From Deferribacter abyssi (GTDB taxonomy: Bacteria > Chrysiogenota > Deferribacteres > Deferribacterales > Deferribacteraceae), in the NCBI RefSeq assembly GCF_049472655.1, contig NZ_JAQNCS010000001.1, forward strand, positions 1 to 64,000: 64,000 nt of DNA. Reading direction: 5' to 3'. A model generated the notes under the pieces. The model was given only the letters and a program-made list of their open reading frames with translations. It had not been told where the DNA came from and ran no database searches. How positions within the stretch are numbered: position 1 is the stretch's first letter; each line of letters begins with the position of its first letter. Of the stretch, positions 44,068-53,597 are shown piece by piece. Position numbers and translations under genes: made by a program.

Positions 44068-45688
44068 GTGTAACTTTTTTATAGTAGTAATAATTCTGTT
44101 TTTTAGTATTAATATATTTGCAAGTTTGATAGATGAGTATAACTCTGCAAAAAAAGATTTATTGTATATAGAAAAATCAAGAAAAGTTTCTAGACAGTCA
44201 TATATTTTAACGGCTGAAAAATTTTATAAAATTTATGCAAAGGCACCGCGCTCTTCCTTGGCTGATGATGCTCTTTATTTATGTGCAAAAACATATATGA
44301 AAAGTTATTCTAGGTTTAGAAATAAAAATGACCTGAGTAATGCTCTTAAATATTTCCGACTTTTAGCAGCAAACTATAAATCAAGATGGGCTGCAGATGC
44401 ATACTACAAAGCAGCTTATATTTACTATTTAAAAAAGGATTATGTTAGTGCAAAGTATATGATTAAGAAGTTAAAGGCTAAATATCCAGGAAGTTCTAAG
44501 ATAAAAGATGCGAAAAGATTATTGGCAAAGATTAAGAGTGCAACAAAACCTAAGAAAATAAAAAGCAGTGTTAGAAAAACAGGTTATATTAAAAAGAATT
44601 CTAAGAGTATTGTGATTAAGGGGATAAGATATTGGAGTAATAAAGATTACACAAGAATTGTTGTAGATTTGAGTAGCCCTGCAAAATTTGAAAAACACTG
44701 GTTAAAGAAAAACGAAAAGCTTAACTTGCCTCCAAGACTATTTGTAGATATTTATAATTCTAATGTTGAGGGAAATATACCTGAGGTTATTAATGTTAAA
44801 AATGGATTGATTAGTAGGATTAGATGGGGAAAATTTAAAGATGGCGTTACAAGAGTAGTTCTTGATACTATTTCAGTTAAAGAGTTTTCAGTATTTCAAT
44901 TAGTAAATCCAGCGAGAATTGTAATAGATATTACAGGTGAAGTAAAAAAATCTACTCAATTTAGTAAGAAAAAAAATTCCAATAATAGAGCTAATTATTC
45001 TGATACGTTAGCATCAGTTTTTGGCTTAAAGATAAAAACTATTGTTATTGATCCTGGACATGGTGGCAAGGATCCTGGGTGTAACTATTATGGATTAAAG
45101 GAGAAAGATATTGTTTTGGATGTTGGGCTTCATTTGAGAAAGTTGTTAAAGAAAAATACAAAACTAAAAGTACTAATGACAAGAGATCGAGATGTTTTTA
45201 TTCCTCTTGAAGAAAGAACCGCCTATGCAAACAAGAAAAGAGCTGATATTTTTGTATCAATACATGTCAATGCCAGTAGAAACCGAAGAGCAAAAGGTGT
45301 GGAAACATATGTCTTAAATGTAACAAAAGATAAGTCGGCGTTAGAGGTAGCAGCTTTTGAAAATCAGGCTACAGAGAAATCCCTATCCGATCTTCAAGGA
45401 ATTTTAAAAGATATTATTTTAAACTCAAAACTTGAAGAATCATTGATACTTGCAAAAAGTGTTCAAAATAGTTTAGTTCTTCATCTCAAAGAGAACAGTT
45501 TAGGTGTAAAGCAAGCACCTTTTTATGTTCTTGTTGGCGCTAAAATGCCATCAATTCTTATAGAAACTGGGTTCTTAAGTAATAAAAAAGAAGCAAGAAA
45601 ATTTGCCACAAAAAGGTATAGAGAGGAGATTGCTGAAGGTATATTTAATGGACTAATGAAATATATTAAAAAATATAATGGCAGATAG
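44048..45688 (+). CDS. N-acetylmuramoyl-L-alanine amidase (AmiC-like: TPR, AMIN, Amidase_3)
   Basis: A 546-residue exported amidase. A signal peptide (about 9-27, FFIVVIILFFSINIFAS) precedes TPR-like helices (30-165), an AMIN peptidoglycan-targeting domain (about 185-300, WSNKDYTRIVVDLSSPAKF), and the zinc Amidase_3 domain from about 330 (IDPGHGGKDPG with first His, glutamate near VVLDVG region, SIHVNAS, and LIETGFLSN with catalytic Glu). It cleaves the lactyl-amide bond of peptidoglycan for daughter-cell separation. The start at 44048 overlaps uvrA by 20 nt; ATG at 44060 is an alternative. tamB starts directly after the stop. Confidence 0.92.
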   Translation: MKNYMYRCNFFIVVIILFFSINIFASLIDEYNSAKKDLLYIEKSRKVSRQSYILTAEKFYKIYAKAPRSSLADDALYLCAKTYMKSYSRFRNKNDLSNALKYFRLLAANYKSRWAADAYYKAAYIYYLKKDYVSAKYMIKKLKAKYPGSSKIKDAKRLLAKIKSATKPKKIKSSVRKTGYIKKNSKSIVIKGIRYWSNKDYTRIVVDLSSPAKFEKHWLKKNEKLNLPPRLFVDIYNSNVEGNIPEVINVKNGLISRIRWGKFKDGVTRVVLDTISVKEFSVFQLVNPARIVIDITGEVKKSTQFSKKKNSNNRANYSDTLASVFGLKIKTIVIDPGHGGKDPGCNYYGLKEKDIVLDVGLHLRKLLKKNTKLKVLMTRDRDVFIPLEERTAYANKKRADIFVSIHVNASRNRRAKGVETYVLNVTKDKSALEVAAFENQATEKSLSDLQGILKDIILNSKLEESLILAKSVQNSLVLHLKENSLGVKQAPFYVLVGAKMPSILIETGFLSNKKEARKFATKRYREEIAEGIFNGLMKYIKKYNGR

Positions 45689-48600
45689 ATGTTAAAAAAA
45701 TTTTTTCTTAAATTTGTACACTTTTTTCTTGTAATAACTTTGTTTTTTTTTATTATTTTGATGCTTTTGAATATATTTTCTGCTCAACTTTTAAACTTTT
45801 ATATACTAAAATCGTTTGAAAATAAAATATCAATTCATATTGGAAAAGTTAAGAGAGTATTTTTGCCTATATACTTTGAGGTTGATAATGTTTCTATAAA
45901 AAATGCTGATGGCTTGATACTTTTCAAAGAAGGTCGTTGTGAGATAAACTTAAGATCTTTTTTTTCGAGAAAGCCTTTTATTAGTCTTTTTTTCAAAGAT
46001 TTTATATATGAAAACAAAGGTAATAAGAATCGAGAATCTAATGTTAAATTTTTATTTGATGATTCATTACCTTTTTATATCATAAAAGATTTAACTATTG
46101 AAAATTTTATTATTAAGAGGCTGGAAGATAGTGTTGTTGTTGAGAATATTAATGTTCAAAATAATAAAAGTTTTCAAATAGTTGTAAAGAACTTTTCTGT
46201 TTTTGATAGGAAGTTAAAAGTAAATAATTTAAATTTAAAACTAATAGGAAAATTATTTAAGCATAAATTAGTGATTCATAGTGCTACAGTTCAAGGTATT
46301 GATATAGATGGAAAATTTAATGGATATTTTGGACAAAAAGGGTATGAAGCTAAGTTTCAATTAAAGCTCGGTACAAATTTCTTGAAACTTGTTAATATAA
46401 ATTTAAAAGGTGACGCAAAAATAACTGGAAATATAAGAAGTGGTTCAATTAGAGCTGAAGTAGTTACAGATAGGCTTTACTATTCGAGTGAACCAGTTCA
46501 AATAAAAGGGGTTTTTAAGGGTACTTTGGATAACCTAAAATATGAAATAGAAAAATTCCACTATAAAAATTTTGACATAACAGCTTTTGGTAAAACTGAT
46601 TTGAAGAGTTTAAAGGGGAATTGGAGATTTAATAGCCCACTAGTTATCTATAAAGATAAACAGAGAAAATTTATTATAAAAGATGCAAGCTATAATTATA
46701 ATTTGTCGAAAAAGAAAGGTTCTATCAAGTTTGAAATAATAGGTGCTGAAAACTATCAAGTACATATTGAGATTCAAGTAGCTAGCTCGGATATTTTTAT
46801 AAAAAAAATACAAATACAAAGTAATAGTACAAAATTAAAAGGGGTTGGGAGTTATGAGAATAAATCTTTAAAGCTGATTCTTAATGGAGTGGTAAAAGAT
46901 AACAAGGAATTAATAAAGTTACTTAATTTATCTCATAATATTAACATTTCTTTAGAGATAGAACTAAATAATGAGGGTTTTTTTGCAAAAGGTACTTTTA
47001 AAGGATTGGCACCATTGAAGTATCATAATTTGAATATTAGCAATTATTATGGAGATTTCAAGCTAGATAAAGGTTTTTTTGACTTTAAAATTTTAGGGGA
47101 TGCTGAAGAAGGAAAGATTTCTGTAATTGGTCAGCTCAAGAAGAAGTTTAATAAATATAAAGTAACAATTTATAATTTGCCTTTTAATAAAGTGCTTGGT
47201 TATTTTGGTGTTAAAAGCAATATAAATTTACCTGTTAGTGGTGAAGTTGGTATTCAAATAGCTGATTCTAAAGTTTTTGTTAGAGGTGGATTAAATAAAG
47301 TGAATGGCTTTAAATCACTGAAGATTGATTTTAGTTACGAGAATAAAAGGTTAAACATTGATAGTTTAGCTTTTAAAAATAAGGAATATAAAAATCCAGG
47401 CTATATTGATTTTTATCAAAGAAAAATAAATTTTAATATAAACGACAGAAAATTTAAATATACATATAAATTATTTGAAATTGAAGGGTTGCGTGTAAGG
47501 GTTGAAGGAAATCTTTTGAACCCATTTGTGATGGCAAGCGGTAATATTATACACCCAAAATTGGGTAATCTTAAAATGAAAGTGTCTGGAAATTTTAGAA
47601 GTATGAAGGTTAAACTTTTCGATAAAAAAATAAGAGCTGATTTTGATATAACAAATTTAAAGATTCTTAAAGGTATAATTGCCATAAATAATTATAAATT
47701 AGAAAAAGATACTAAAATTAGTTCTTTTGTTTATGTAAAGTCAGAAGATATGAAAAACTTTAGTTTTATTTCATCAAAATCACTAATTTATTATAAAAAT
47801 AATACAATTGAATTGATTGATTTACATGGTAATTACAGAGATGAGTTTTTGATTTTAAAAGGTGGTAGTTTATCTAGTGATTATTTTAAAAACCTGAAAA
47901 TTAAGGAGGGTTATTTTTCTCCTAAGAATTTTACTTTAAAATTGGTTCCTTGGAAAATTAATTTTAAAAATTTTGTTGTTATAAAAGGGGAGGGTGAAAT
48001 TTTAATAAAAGGTAATTATAGTGATACTGATGTATTTGCTGATGTTTCTGGTAAAGGTTTTGTAAATATTCCCGAGCTTAATTTGAAAGTAAATGTTATA
48101 TCTTTTAATTTGAACATTAATCGTAAAAGGATAAGAGCGAGTTTAATAGGTAAGAAACTTGATACTTATATTAGGTTTTCTCTTTTTTCCAAAGATTTAT
48201 ATCAAATAAGCCAATATAAAATAATTTTAACTGGTGAAAATGTATTTATTTCTAAAGATGGATTTTCTGGTATTTTAAATATTAATATCACTAAAAAGGT
48301 AGGTAAAAATGTAGTTACTGGTGATCTTTTTATTACAAAAGGTATATTTAATTATAAAAAAATAAAAACTGTTTCAAGTACATCTGAAAAAGTTAATTTT
48401 CCATTTGATTTTGATATGCATATATTAAGTGTAAAACCTATTAAACTTATGGATGATTTTGTTGATGGGAATGCTTATGTTAAATTGAATGTGGTGTATA
48501 AAAAAGATCAGTTAAATGTAACAGGAGTAATTAAGTCGGTTGAATCTTATTTAAAAATTGCCGGTGAAAAATTTTTTGTAGAAGAAGGCTATTTGAAAAT

Positions 48601-49078
48601 AGATGGAGATAAACCACCATATTTTTATACCAAAGCAATTGGAACTGGTAGCTTTAATTATTTAACTATTAAAATATATGGTTATTTACCTGATTATACG
48701 GTAGAAATTGAGGATTTAAACCCAAATAGTAGAGAAAATATATTCAATAAAAGCAGAACTCAATCAAAAAATGTAATATCATCTTTTTTTACTGGATCAT
48801 TATTAAAAGAGCTAACAAGATATACAGAAAAACTGCTTGGAATAAACAGAATTGGGTTAGAAGAAACATCAGTTTCTGGCACAGAAATGAGAGATTATTT
48901 TAAAGTGGGTCGCAGGTTTTCTGATAGGTTGGAGATAAAATATTTAGTGGAAACAGAAGGAAAAGGAGAGGGGGTTGTACTGGGAGAATATTTGTTGTTT
49001 GATTGGTTAAAGTTTAATGTGACTTATTCTAGTAAAGAGGGTTCGGGTGCGGGTATTACTTTTTTTACTAGTTTTTAG
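45689..49078 (+). CDS. tamB: TamB-like translocation/assembly module protein (DUF490)
   Basis: An 1129-residue protein with an N-terminal membrane anchor (about 8-32), then a very long, repetitive beta-strand region typical of AsmA/TamB lipid-transfer proteins, ending in a C-terminal DUF490/TamB domain (about 850-1129, with SSFFTGSLLKELTRYTEK, GLEETSVSG, GRRFSDRLEIKY). It is thought to bridge inner and outer membranes and carry phospholipids or assist outer-membrane proteins. The following gene encodes the TamA-like barrel partner, starting inside this gene. Sequence identity to E. coli is low, and the call rests on architecture and pairing. Confidence 0.85.
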   Translation: MLKKFFLKFVHFFLVITLFFFIILMLLNIFSAQLLNFYILKSFENKISIHIGKVKRVFLPIYFEVDNVSIKNADGLILFKEGRCEINLRSFFSRKPFISLFFKDFIYENKGNKNRESNVKFLFDDSLPFYIIKDLTIENFIIKRLEDSVVVENINVQNNKSFQIVVKNFSVFDRKLKVNNLNLKLIGKLFKHKLVIHSATVQGIDIDGKFNGYFGQKGYEAKFQLKLGTNFLKLVNINLKGDAKITGNIRSGSIRAEVVTDRLYYSSEPVQIKGVFKGTLDNLKYEIEKFHYKNFDITAFGKTDLKSLKGNWRFNSPLVIYKDKQRKFIIKDASYNYNLSKKKGSIKFEIIGAENYQVHIEIQVASSDIFIKKIQIQSNSTKLKGVGSYENKSLKLILNGVVKDNKELIKLLNLSHNINISLEIELNNEGFFAKGTFKGLAPLKYHNLNISNYYGDFKLDKGFFDFKILGDAEEGKISVIGQLKKKFNKYKVTIYNLPFNKVLGYFGVKSNINLPVSGEVGIQIADSKVFVRGGLNKVNGFKSLKIDFSYENKRLNIDSLAFKNKEYKNPGYIDFYQRKINFNINDRKFKYTYKLFEIEGLRVRVEGNLLNPFVMASGNIIHPKLGNLKMKVSGNFRSMKVKLFDKKIRADFDITNLKILKGIIAINNYKLEKDTKISSFVYVKSEDMKNFSFISSKSLIYYKNNTIELIDLHGNYRDEFLILKGGSLSSDYFKNLKIKEGYFSPKNFTLKLVPWKINFKNFVVIKGEGEILIKGNYSDTDVFADVSGKGFVNIPELNLKVNVISFNLNINRKRIRASLIGKKLDTYIRFSLFSKDLYQISQYKIILTGENVFISKDGFSGILNINITKKVGKNVVTGDLFITKGIFNYKKIKTVSSTSEKVNFPFDFDMHILSVKPIKLMDDFVDGNAYVKLNVVYKKDQLNVTGVIKSVESYLKIAGEKFFVEEGYLKIDGDKPPYFYTKAIGTGSFNYLTIKIYGYLPDYTVEIEDLNPNSRENIFNKSRTQSKNVISSFFTGSLLKELTRYTEKLLGINRIGLEETSVSGTEMRDYFKVGRRFSDRLEIKYLVETEGKGEGVVLGEYLLFDWLKFNVTYSSKEGSGAGITFFTSF

Positions 49079-51542
49079 TATTTCAAATCTTTTTGCTTTT
49101 GAAAATAGTGACTTAATGAACTTATGCCAAAAGTATGGATACCATATTGCTGATGAAATCAAGAGTATTTTTAAACTTGAAAATGTGGTACTAACTAAGG
49201 ATTGTTCTGTTAAAAATACTATTCAAAAAAAATATAAAGTTATTTTAAAAGGAAACTATGTCTATTTAGATAGTACCCTTTTAAGGGTTGCGTTAATTAA
49301 AAAAAAGGAAGTAGTAGAAGATGAAGTTCAGTCTGTAGTAAAAAGAATTGAAAAATTTTATGAAGATAATGGTTATATTGATGTAAAGGTTGATTTTACT
49401 TTAAAAGACAATAAATGTCTTATTTATATCAAAGAAGGTGATTTGTATATAATTAGTGGTGTAGAATTAGTCAATGTTCCTTTTAAATATAAAATTATTC
49501 CTTTCAAGATCTTTTCTACGAAAAGACTTCATGAAATACTAAGTAAAGTTAAAGAAAAGTTGAGAGAAAACGGCTATTTTGACGCAAAAATAAAATATAA
49601 TTTAGAGTATGTAAAATACAATTATCCTTTTTTTAACAAAGATAAGTTTATTAGTAGCATAATATCTGTGTTGCCTTTTTATCATAAGATAGTTAAGTTA
49701 AAAATTACTGTAGATACAGGGGAAAAGTATAATATTGTAGTTAAAGGAGTTGTTGATAGGAAAATTCAAGAAGAAATTAAAAAACTTTTTGTTAAAAGTG
49801 TTGAACGTATAAACAGTTTTTATGTTGGTTTTTTTAAAGAAAAAAGTGCTAATTTGTTAAAATCGTTTGGTTATGAGAACGGTAATGTAGAAGTTGAACT
49901 AAAAAATAACACAATTTTAATATCTGTTTTTTTTAATAAATATTTTAAGCATATTAATATCAGACTTAAACTTACTCCTAAAAACAATAAAGTTGAAGCA
50001 GAAATAAATAACTATCTTAAAACTAATATGTTTGATTTGGATAAAAAAAAATTAACATCTCTTTTAAAAAAAATCGCATTTAGTGAAGGTTATTGTAATC
50101 CAAAAATTGAGAGTGCTTATGCTAAAGATGATATTAGAAATTATGAATTATATGTTGATATCAATCTTGGTAAACAATGCAATATTGGAAATATATTTTT
50201 AAATAATGAAAAAATTTACTTAAGGTTTAAGTCAGTTAAGTTTAGTGATATTGATCGAATAAAAAGTGAGTTAATAAAGCAATATAATAATAGATATTTT
50301 TTCAGATATATAAATTTTGAGAAATATGAGGTAGATGGTGATAATGTAAATTTGTATTTTATTGGTGATTTAAGGAATTATAAGTTAAAAAATTTAATTT
50401 ATTATGATAGTGAAGCTGTTTATAAATTAGCAATAAAAAGATATTTTAGAAAAGACAAAAAAATTACAAAGTACAAAATCGATAAGGTAAGAAGTTATCT
50501 GAAAAAAGTTGGTTTTTATAGTGCAAGCTCTGTTACCGTTGTTCCTGTAAATAATGGAGAAGCTTTAATAGCAATATATAATAAGGTTGACTATAAAAAC
50601 CAGGTTTATGGTGGTTTTGGTTTTACCTCTGTGAATGGATTAAATGCTTATATAGGATATAGGAGATTTGATTTTGCTAATCATAATCTTAACTTAGTGT
50701 TTTTTAAATCTAAAGATGAAGTAAAAGGAAATCTGAGCTTATTGGGTTATAATTATCTAGGAGAAGATATATACGATGAGCTAGGGTTTATTTACAGATA
50801 TAAAAAAGAAAAACACTTTAAAGTTAACTCGAAAAAAGTTTTTGTTCAATTATCTAAAAGCTATATCAATAAAACTCTTTCTACTACTTTTATGTTTGAT
50901 GATTTAAAAGAATATAATTTTGACTATGATTTAACACTTAAAAATAAGGTTGAAACAAAGAAAAATATTGTAGGATTAAGGGGGAGTATTACTTTTAAAA
51001 ATTTGGATTTGATCATAAATCCGTTAAATGGTTATGCGCTTAGTTTTAATGGTAATATATATAGAAATCTGCAAAAATTATTTTTTTACGAAATAAATGT
51101 AGGCTGTACTTTATTTAAATCCTTATTTAAAGAAAAATATTTATTTTCTATGGCGGTTAAAAGTGGTAAACTGTTTGGTAATGATAGCTCAATACCATTA
51201 AGTTATCGTTTTACGCTTGGTGGTCCACAGATGATGAGAGGGTATGGTGTTGATGATATTGGAGAAGAAGATTCAACAGGCAAGGTCTTTGGAGGAAAGA
51301 ATTATTTTTATAATGAAATAGCATTTAACAAATTAATTAGAAAAAATGTATTAATAGGTTTGTTCTTTGAGTCTGGTAATGCAGGTGATGACTACAATAA
51401 GATTTTTAGATATAAGGATTTAGGAATAAGTTTTGAATTGAGGACACCTATCGGCCCTTTAAAGTTGAGTTATGCTAATAATTATTTTTTTAGTAATAAA
51501 AAATCGCAAGCTTTTTATATAACTTTTGGTAGGATTTTTTAA
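49047..51542 (+). CDS. tamA: BamA/TamA-family outer-membrane protein (POTRA plus barrel)
   Basis: An 831-residue Omp85-family protein. A signal peptide (1-17, VLLFLLVFSISNLFA) is followed by several POTRA-like units up to about residue 480, each with an EKFYEDNGYIDVKVDF- or LKSFGYENGNVEVEL-type pattern. The C-terminal barrel (about 500-831) has GGPQMMRGYG, the conserved RGY/F loop-6 motif, and ends in FYITFGRIF with terminal Phe. It is longer than E. coli TamA (577 aa), closer to BamA, but its position overlapping tamB by 32 nt favours TamA. The start is GTG at 49047 after AGAGGG. It ends at a bidirectional terminator. Confidence 0.85.
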   Translation: MRVLLFLLVFSISNLFAFENSDLMNLCQKYGYHIADEIKSIFKLENVVLTKDCSVKNTIQKKYKVILKGNYVYLDSTLLRVALIKKKEVVEDEVQSVVKRIEKFYEDNGYIDVKVDFTLKDNKCLIYIKEGDLYIISGVELVNVPFKYKIIPFKIFSTKRLHEILSKVKEKLRENGYFDAKIKYNLEYVKYNYPFFNKDKFISSIISVLPFYHKIVKLKITVDTGEKYNIVVKGVVDRKIQEEIKKLFVKSVERINSFYVGFFKEKSANLLKSFGYENGNVEVELKNNTILISVFFNKYFKHINIRLKLTPKNNKVEAEINNYLKTNMFDLDKKKLTSLLKKIAFSEGYCNPKIESAYAKDDIRNYELYVDINLGKQCNIGNIFLNNEKIYLRFKSVKFSDIDRIKSELIKQYNNRYFFRYINFEKYEVDGDNVNLYFIGDLRNYKLKNLIYYDSEAVYKLAIKRYFRKDKKITKYKIDKVRSYLKKVGFYSASSVTVVPVNNGEALIAIYNKVDYKNQVYGGFGFTSVNGLNAYIGYRRFDFANHNLNLVFFKSKDEVKGNLSLLGYNYLGEDIYDELGFIYRYKKEKHFKVNSKKVFVQLSKSYINKTLSTTFMFDDLKEYNFDYDLTLKNKVETKKNIVGLRGSITFKNLDLIINPLNGYALSFNGNIYRNLQKLFFYEINVGCTLFKSLFKEKYLFSMAVKSGKLFGNDSSIPLSYRFTLGGPQMMRGYGVDDIGEEDSTGKVFGGKNYFYNEIAFNKLIRKNVLIGLFFESGNAGDDYNKIFRYKDLGISFELRTPIGPLKLSYANNYFFSNKKSQAFYITFGRIF

Positions 51543-51575
51543 AGGATAACCATAAAGAGGTAATTGAGATATAAT

Positions 51576-51606
51576 GAAAGAAAAAGGGGGATACCCTTTT
51601 TCTTTC
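51576..51606. terminator. Bidirectional terminator between tamA and transketolase
   Basis: A perfect 13-bp stem (GAAAGAAAAAGGG at 51576-51588 with its complement at 51594-51606) closes a 5-nt loop. The A-rich arm on one side and T-rich arm on the other allow termination in both directions. The right edge overlaps the transketolase stop codon. Confidence 0.85.
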
Positions 51607-53504
51607 TAAAGGTAAGATCTTATATCGGCAGCGATAGTATCAGGTGATAAACCTATTAAGTCAAATATCTGATCTGGTTTTCCAGAGTAGGAATAATTTT
51701 TTACTCCAAATTTTACAAGTTTTATTCCTAGTCCTTTTGAAGCGATAAAATCTGCAATAATAGCACCTAGCCCACTGTTTACATTATGATCTTCATAAGT
51801 AAACCATACTTTTGAATCTTTGAATTTTAACAATATTTTTTCGTCAAGATGGAATGGACATGATACATTAAGAAGAGCAAGATTTATTCCATCTTTTTTT
51901 AAAATTTCTACTACCTTTAAGCCTCTTTGTAGCATTGAGCCAAAACTTAAAAGAGGAATTTCACCTTTTCTTATTATATCTATTTTACCGTATTCGAAGA
52001 TATAATTTTCACCAAAAAATGGATTTCCGTTTTCGTCAGATATAATTGTAGTTTTTGATCTTCCCATAGAAATGAGAAAGTTTCCATATTTGCTTGCGGC
52101 GTATCTTACTGCCCTATCTGTTTGATTTGGATCAGCCGGTAATATTACTTTGAAACTATATAAATTTCTCATCACTCCAATATAGTCGATACACTGATGT
52201 GTTTTACCATCTTCACCTACATCTATTCCTACGTGAGTTGTTATAACTTTTAGGTTAGTATCATTTATATCGTTCAGTCTTTGTTGATTATAGGTTTCAT
52301 CAATTCCAAATACACCAAAATCAGCAAAAAAAGATACCATACCATTGACACTGGCAGCACCTGCACATGTGGCTGTATGGTGTTCTTGAATTCCGGCCTC
52401 ATAGAAGAATTCTTTAAATTCATTAGCTACCTTATCAGTTTTTACTGAGCCTGCAAGGTCACAATCAAACACTAAAATAGGATTTGAATCATTTTTTAGA
52501 CTGTTTAAATGAACAAGGTCAATAATAGCAGCGCCAAAAGCACTTCTATTATCGGTTTTAATATCTACTCCGTATGTTTTAGGCGTTCCTAAATCTAGTT
52601 TTATTTCATATCTGGATATTTCGTGTTTTGTTTCATCAAATGAGAAATTTGCACGCATCTTTTTATACTTTTCTAAATCATTTTCAATACCAAGCTCTTT
52701 TAGAGCTTGGTCTAATTGTTCTTCTGACAAAGCTTTTCCGTGATATACCTCTTTATTTTCCATAAAAGAAACGCCTTTGCCCATTATGGTATGAGCCAAA
52801 ATAAGTACGGGTCTTTCGATTTTATTTGCTTCGAGTATTGCATTTGAGATTTCTTCAAAATTATGCCCATCGATTTCCAAAACGGCCCATCCATCTGCAA
52901 TATACTCATCTTTAATGTTTTGGGGCATAACATCAGTAATTTTTCCGCTTATTTGAAGTTTATTGTAGTCAACAAAAGCAATGAGATTGTTAATTCTATA
53001 TTTTATTGCGAATCTTCTAGCCTCTGAAATTTGTCCTTTTTGCTGCTCTCCATCCCCCATAAAGCAGTACACATTGTAGTTATAGTTAAAATATTTTGCG
53101 GCAAGAGCCATTCCACAGGCAGCTGATAAACCTTGCCCTAGGTTACCTGTTGTCCACTCTACCCCAGGAATCATCCTTTCAATGTGTCCTTCAAAGATGC
53201 TACCTGCTAATCTAAAATAAGCTATTGCTTCGTCAATATTAAAAAAACCATTTCTACCAAGTACGGAATAGACTCCAGGGGATGTGTGGCCATGAGAAAT
53301 TACAATTCTATCTCTGTCCAGTGATTTGTAATTACTAGGGGATATATTAGCCATTTTATAAACTGTAAGATACATATCTATAGATGACATTGAACCACCA
53401 GGATGCCCACTACCTGCTAGGGTGGTCATTTTTAGAATATCACCTCTGCAAAGATTTGATAGTTTCTCTAGTTCTTTGAGATCATTAATACTTAAGCTTT
53501 TCAT
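51606..53504 (-). CDS. tkt: Transketolase
   Basis: A 632-residue thiamine diphosphate enzyme, full length in one polypeptide. The N-terminal domain has AGSGHPGGSMSSIDM, GHGLSP-type VISHGHTSPGVYS, and the ThDP/Mg motif MGDGEQQKGQISEARRFA. The pyrimidine domain has the catalytic-Glu region EAGIQEHHTATCAGA, followed by the C-terminal domain (NVSCPFHLDEKIL). It moves two-carbon units in the non-oxidative pentose phosphate pathway. Long single-chain transketolases with an EAGIQEH motif differ somewhat from the E. coli type. It is monocistronic with its own strong promoter. Confidence 0.94.
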   Translation of the reverse strand: MKSLSINDLKELEKLSNLCRGDILKMTTLAGSGHPGGSMSSIDMYLTVYKMANISPSNYKSLDRDRIVISHGHTSPGVYSVLGRNGFFNIDEAIAYFRLAGSIFEGHIERMIPGVEWTTGNLGQGLSAACGMALAAKYFNYNYNVYCFMGDGEQQKGQISEARRFAIKYRINNLIAFVDYNKLQISGKITDVMPQNIKDEYIADGWAVLEIDGHNFEEISNAILEANKIERPVLILAHTIMGKGVSFMENKEVYHGKALSEEQLDQALKELGIENDLEKYKKMRANFSFDETKHEISRYEIKLDLGTPKTYGVDIKTDNRSAFGAAIIDLVHLNSLKNDSNPILVFDCDLAGSVKTDKVANEFKEFFYEAGIQEHHTATCAGAASVNGMVSFFADFGVFGIDETYNQQRLNDINDTNLKVITTHVGIDVGEDGKTHQCIDYIGVMRNLYSFKVILPADPNQTDRAVRYAASKYGNFLISMGRSKTTIISDENGNPFFGENYIFEYGKIDIIRKGEIPLLSFGSMLQRGLKVVEILKKDGINLALLNVSCPFHLDEKILLKFKDSKVWFTYEDHNVNSGLGAIIADFIASKGLGIKLVKFGVKNYSYSGKPDQIFDLIGLSPDTIAADIRSYL

Positions 53505-53533
53505 AATTTCACCCCAGTTTTAAATTAGCTGAT

Positions 53534-53562
53534 GTATTAACAAAGTAACCCCATATTGTCAA
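53534..53562 (-). promoter_or_regulatory. Transketolase promoter
   Basis: On the minus strand: -35 TTGACA (53562-53557), a 17-bp spacer, and -10 TAATAC (53539-53534). The gene starts at 53504 after GGGGTGA. Confidence 0.75.
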
Positions 53563-53597
53563 CATACTTGTTTTTTAGTGAAGATTTGAAGTTTAAT

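Noticed and set aside
49047..51542. Calling the Omp85 protein BamA
   Set aside because: Length is BamA-like, but it overlaps a TamB-like gene and lacks the skp/lpxD neighbours usual for bamA, so TamA-like is preferred with some doubt.
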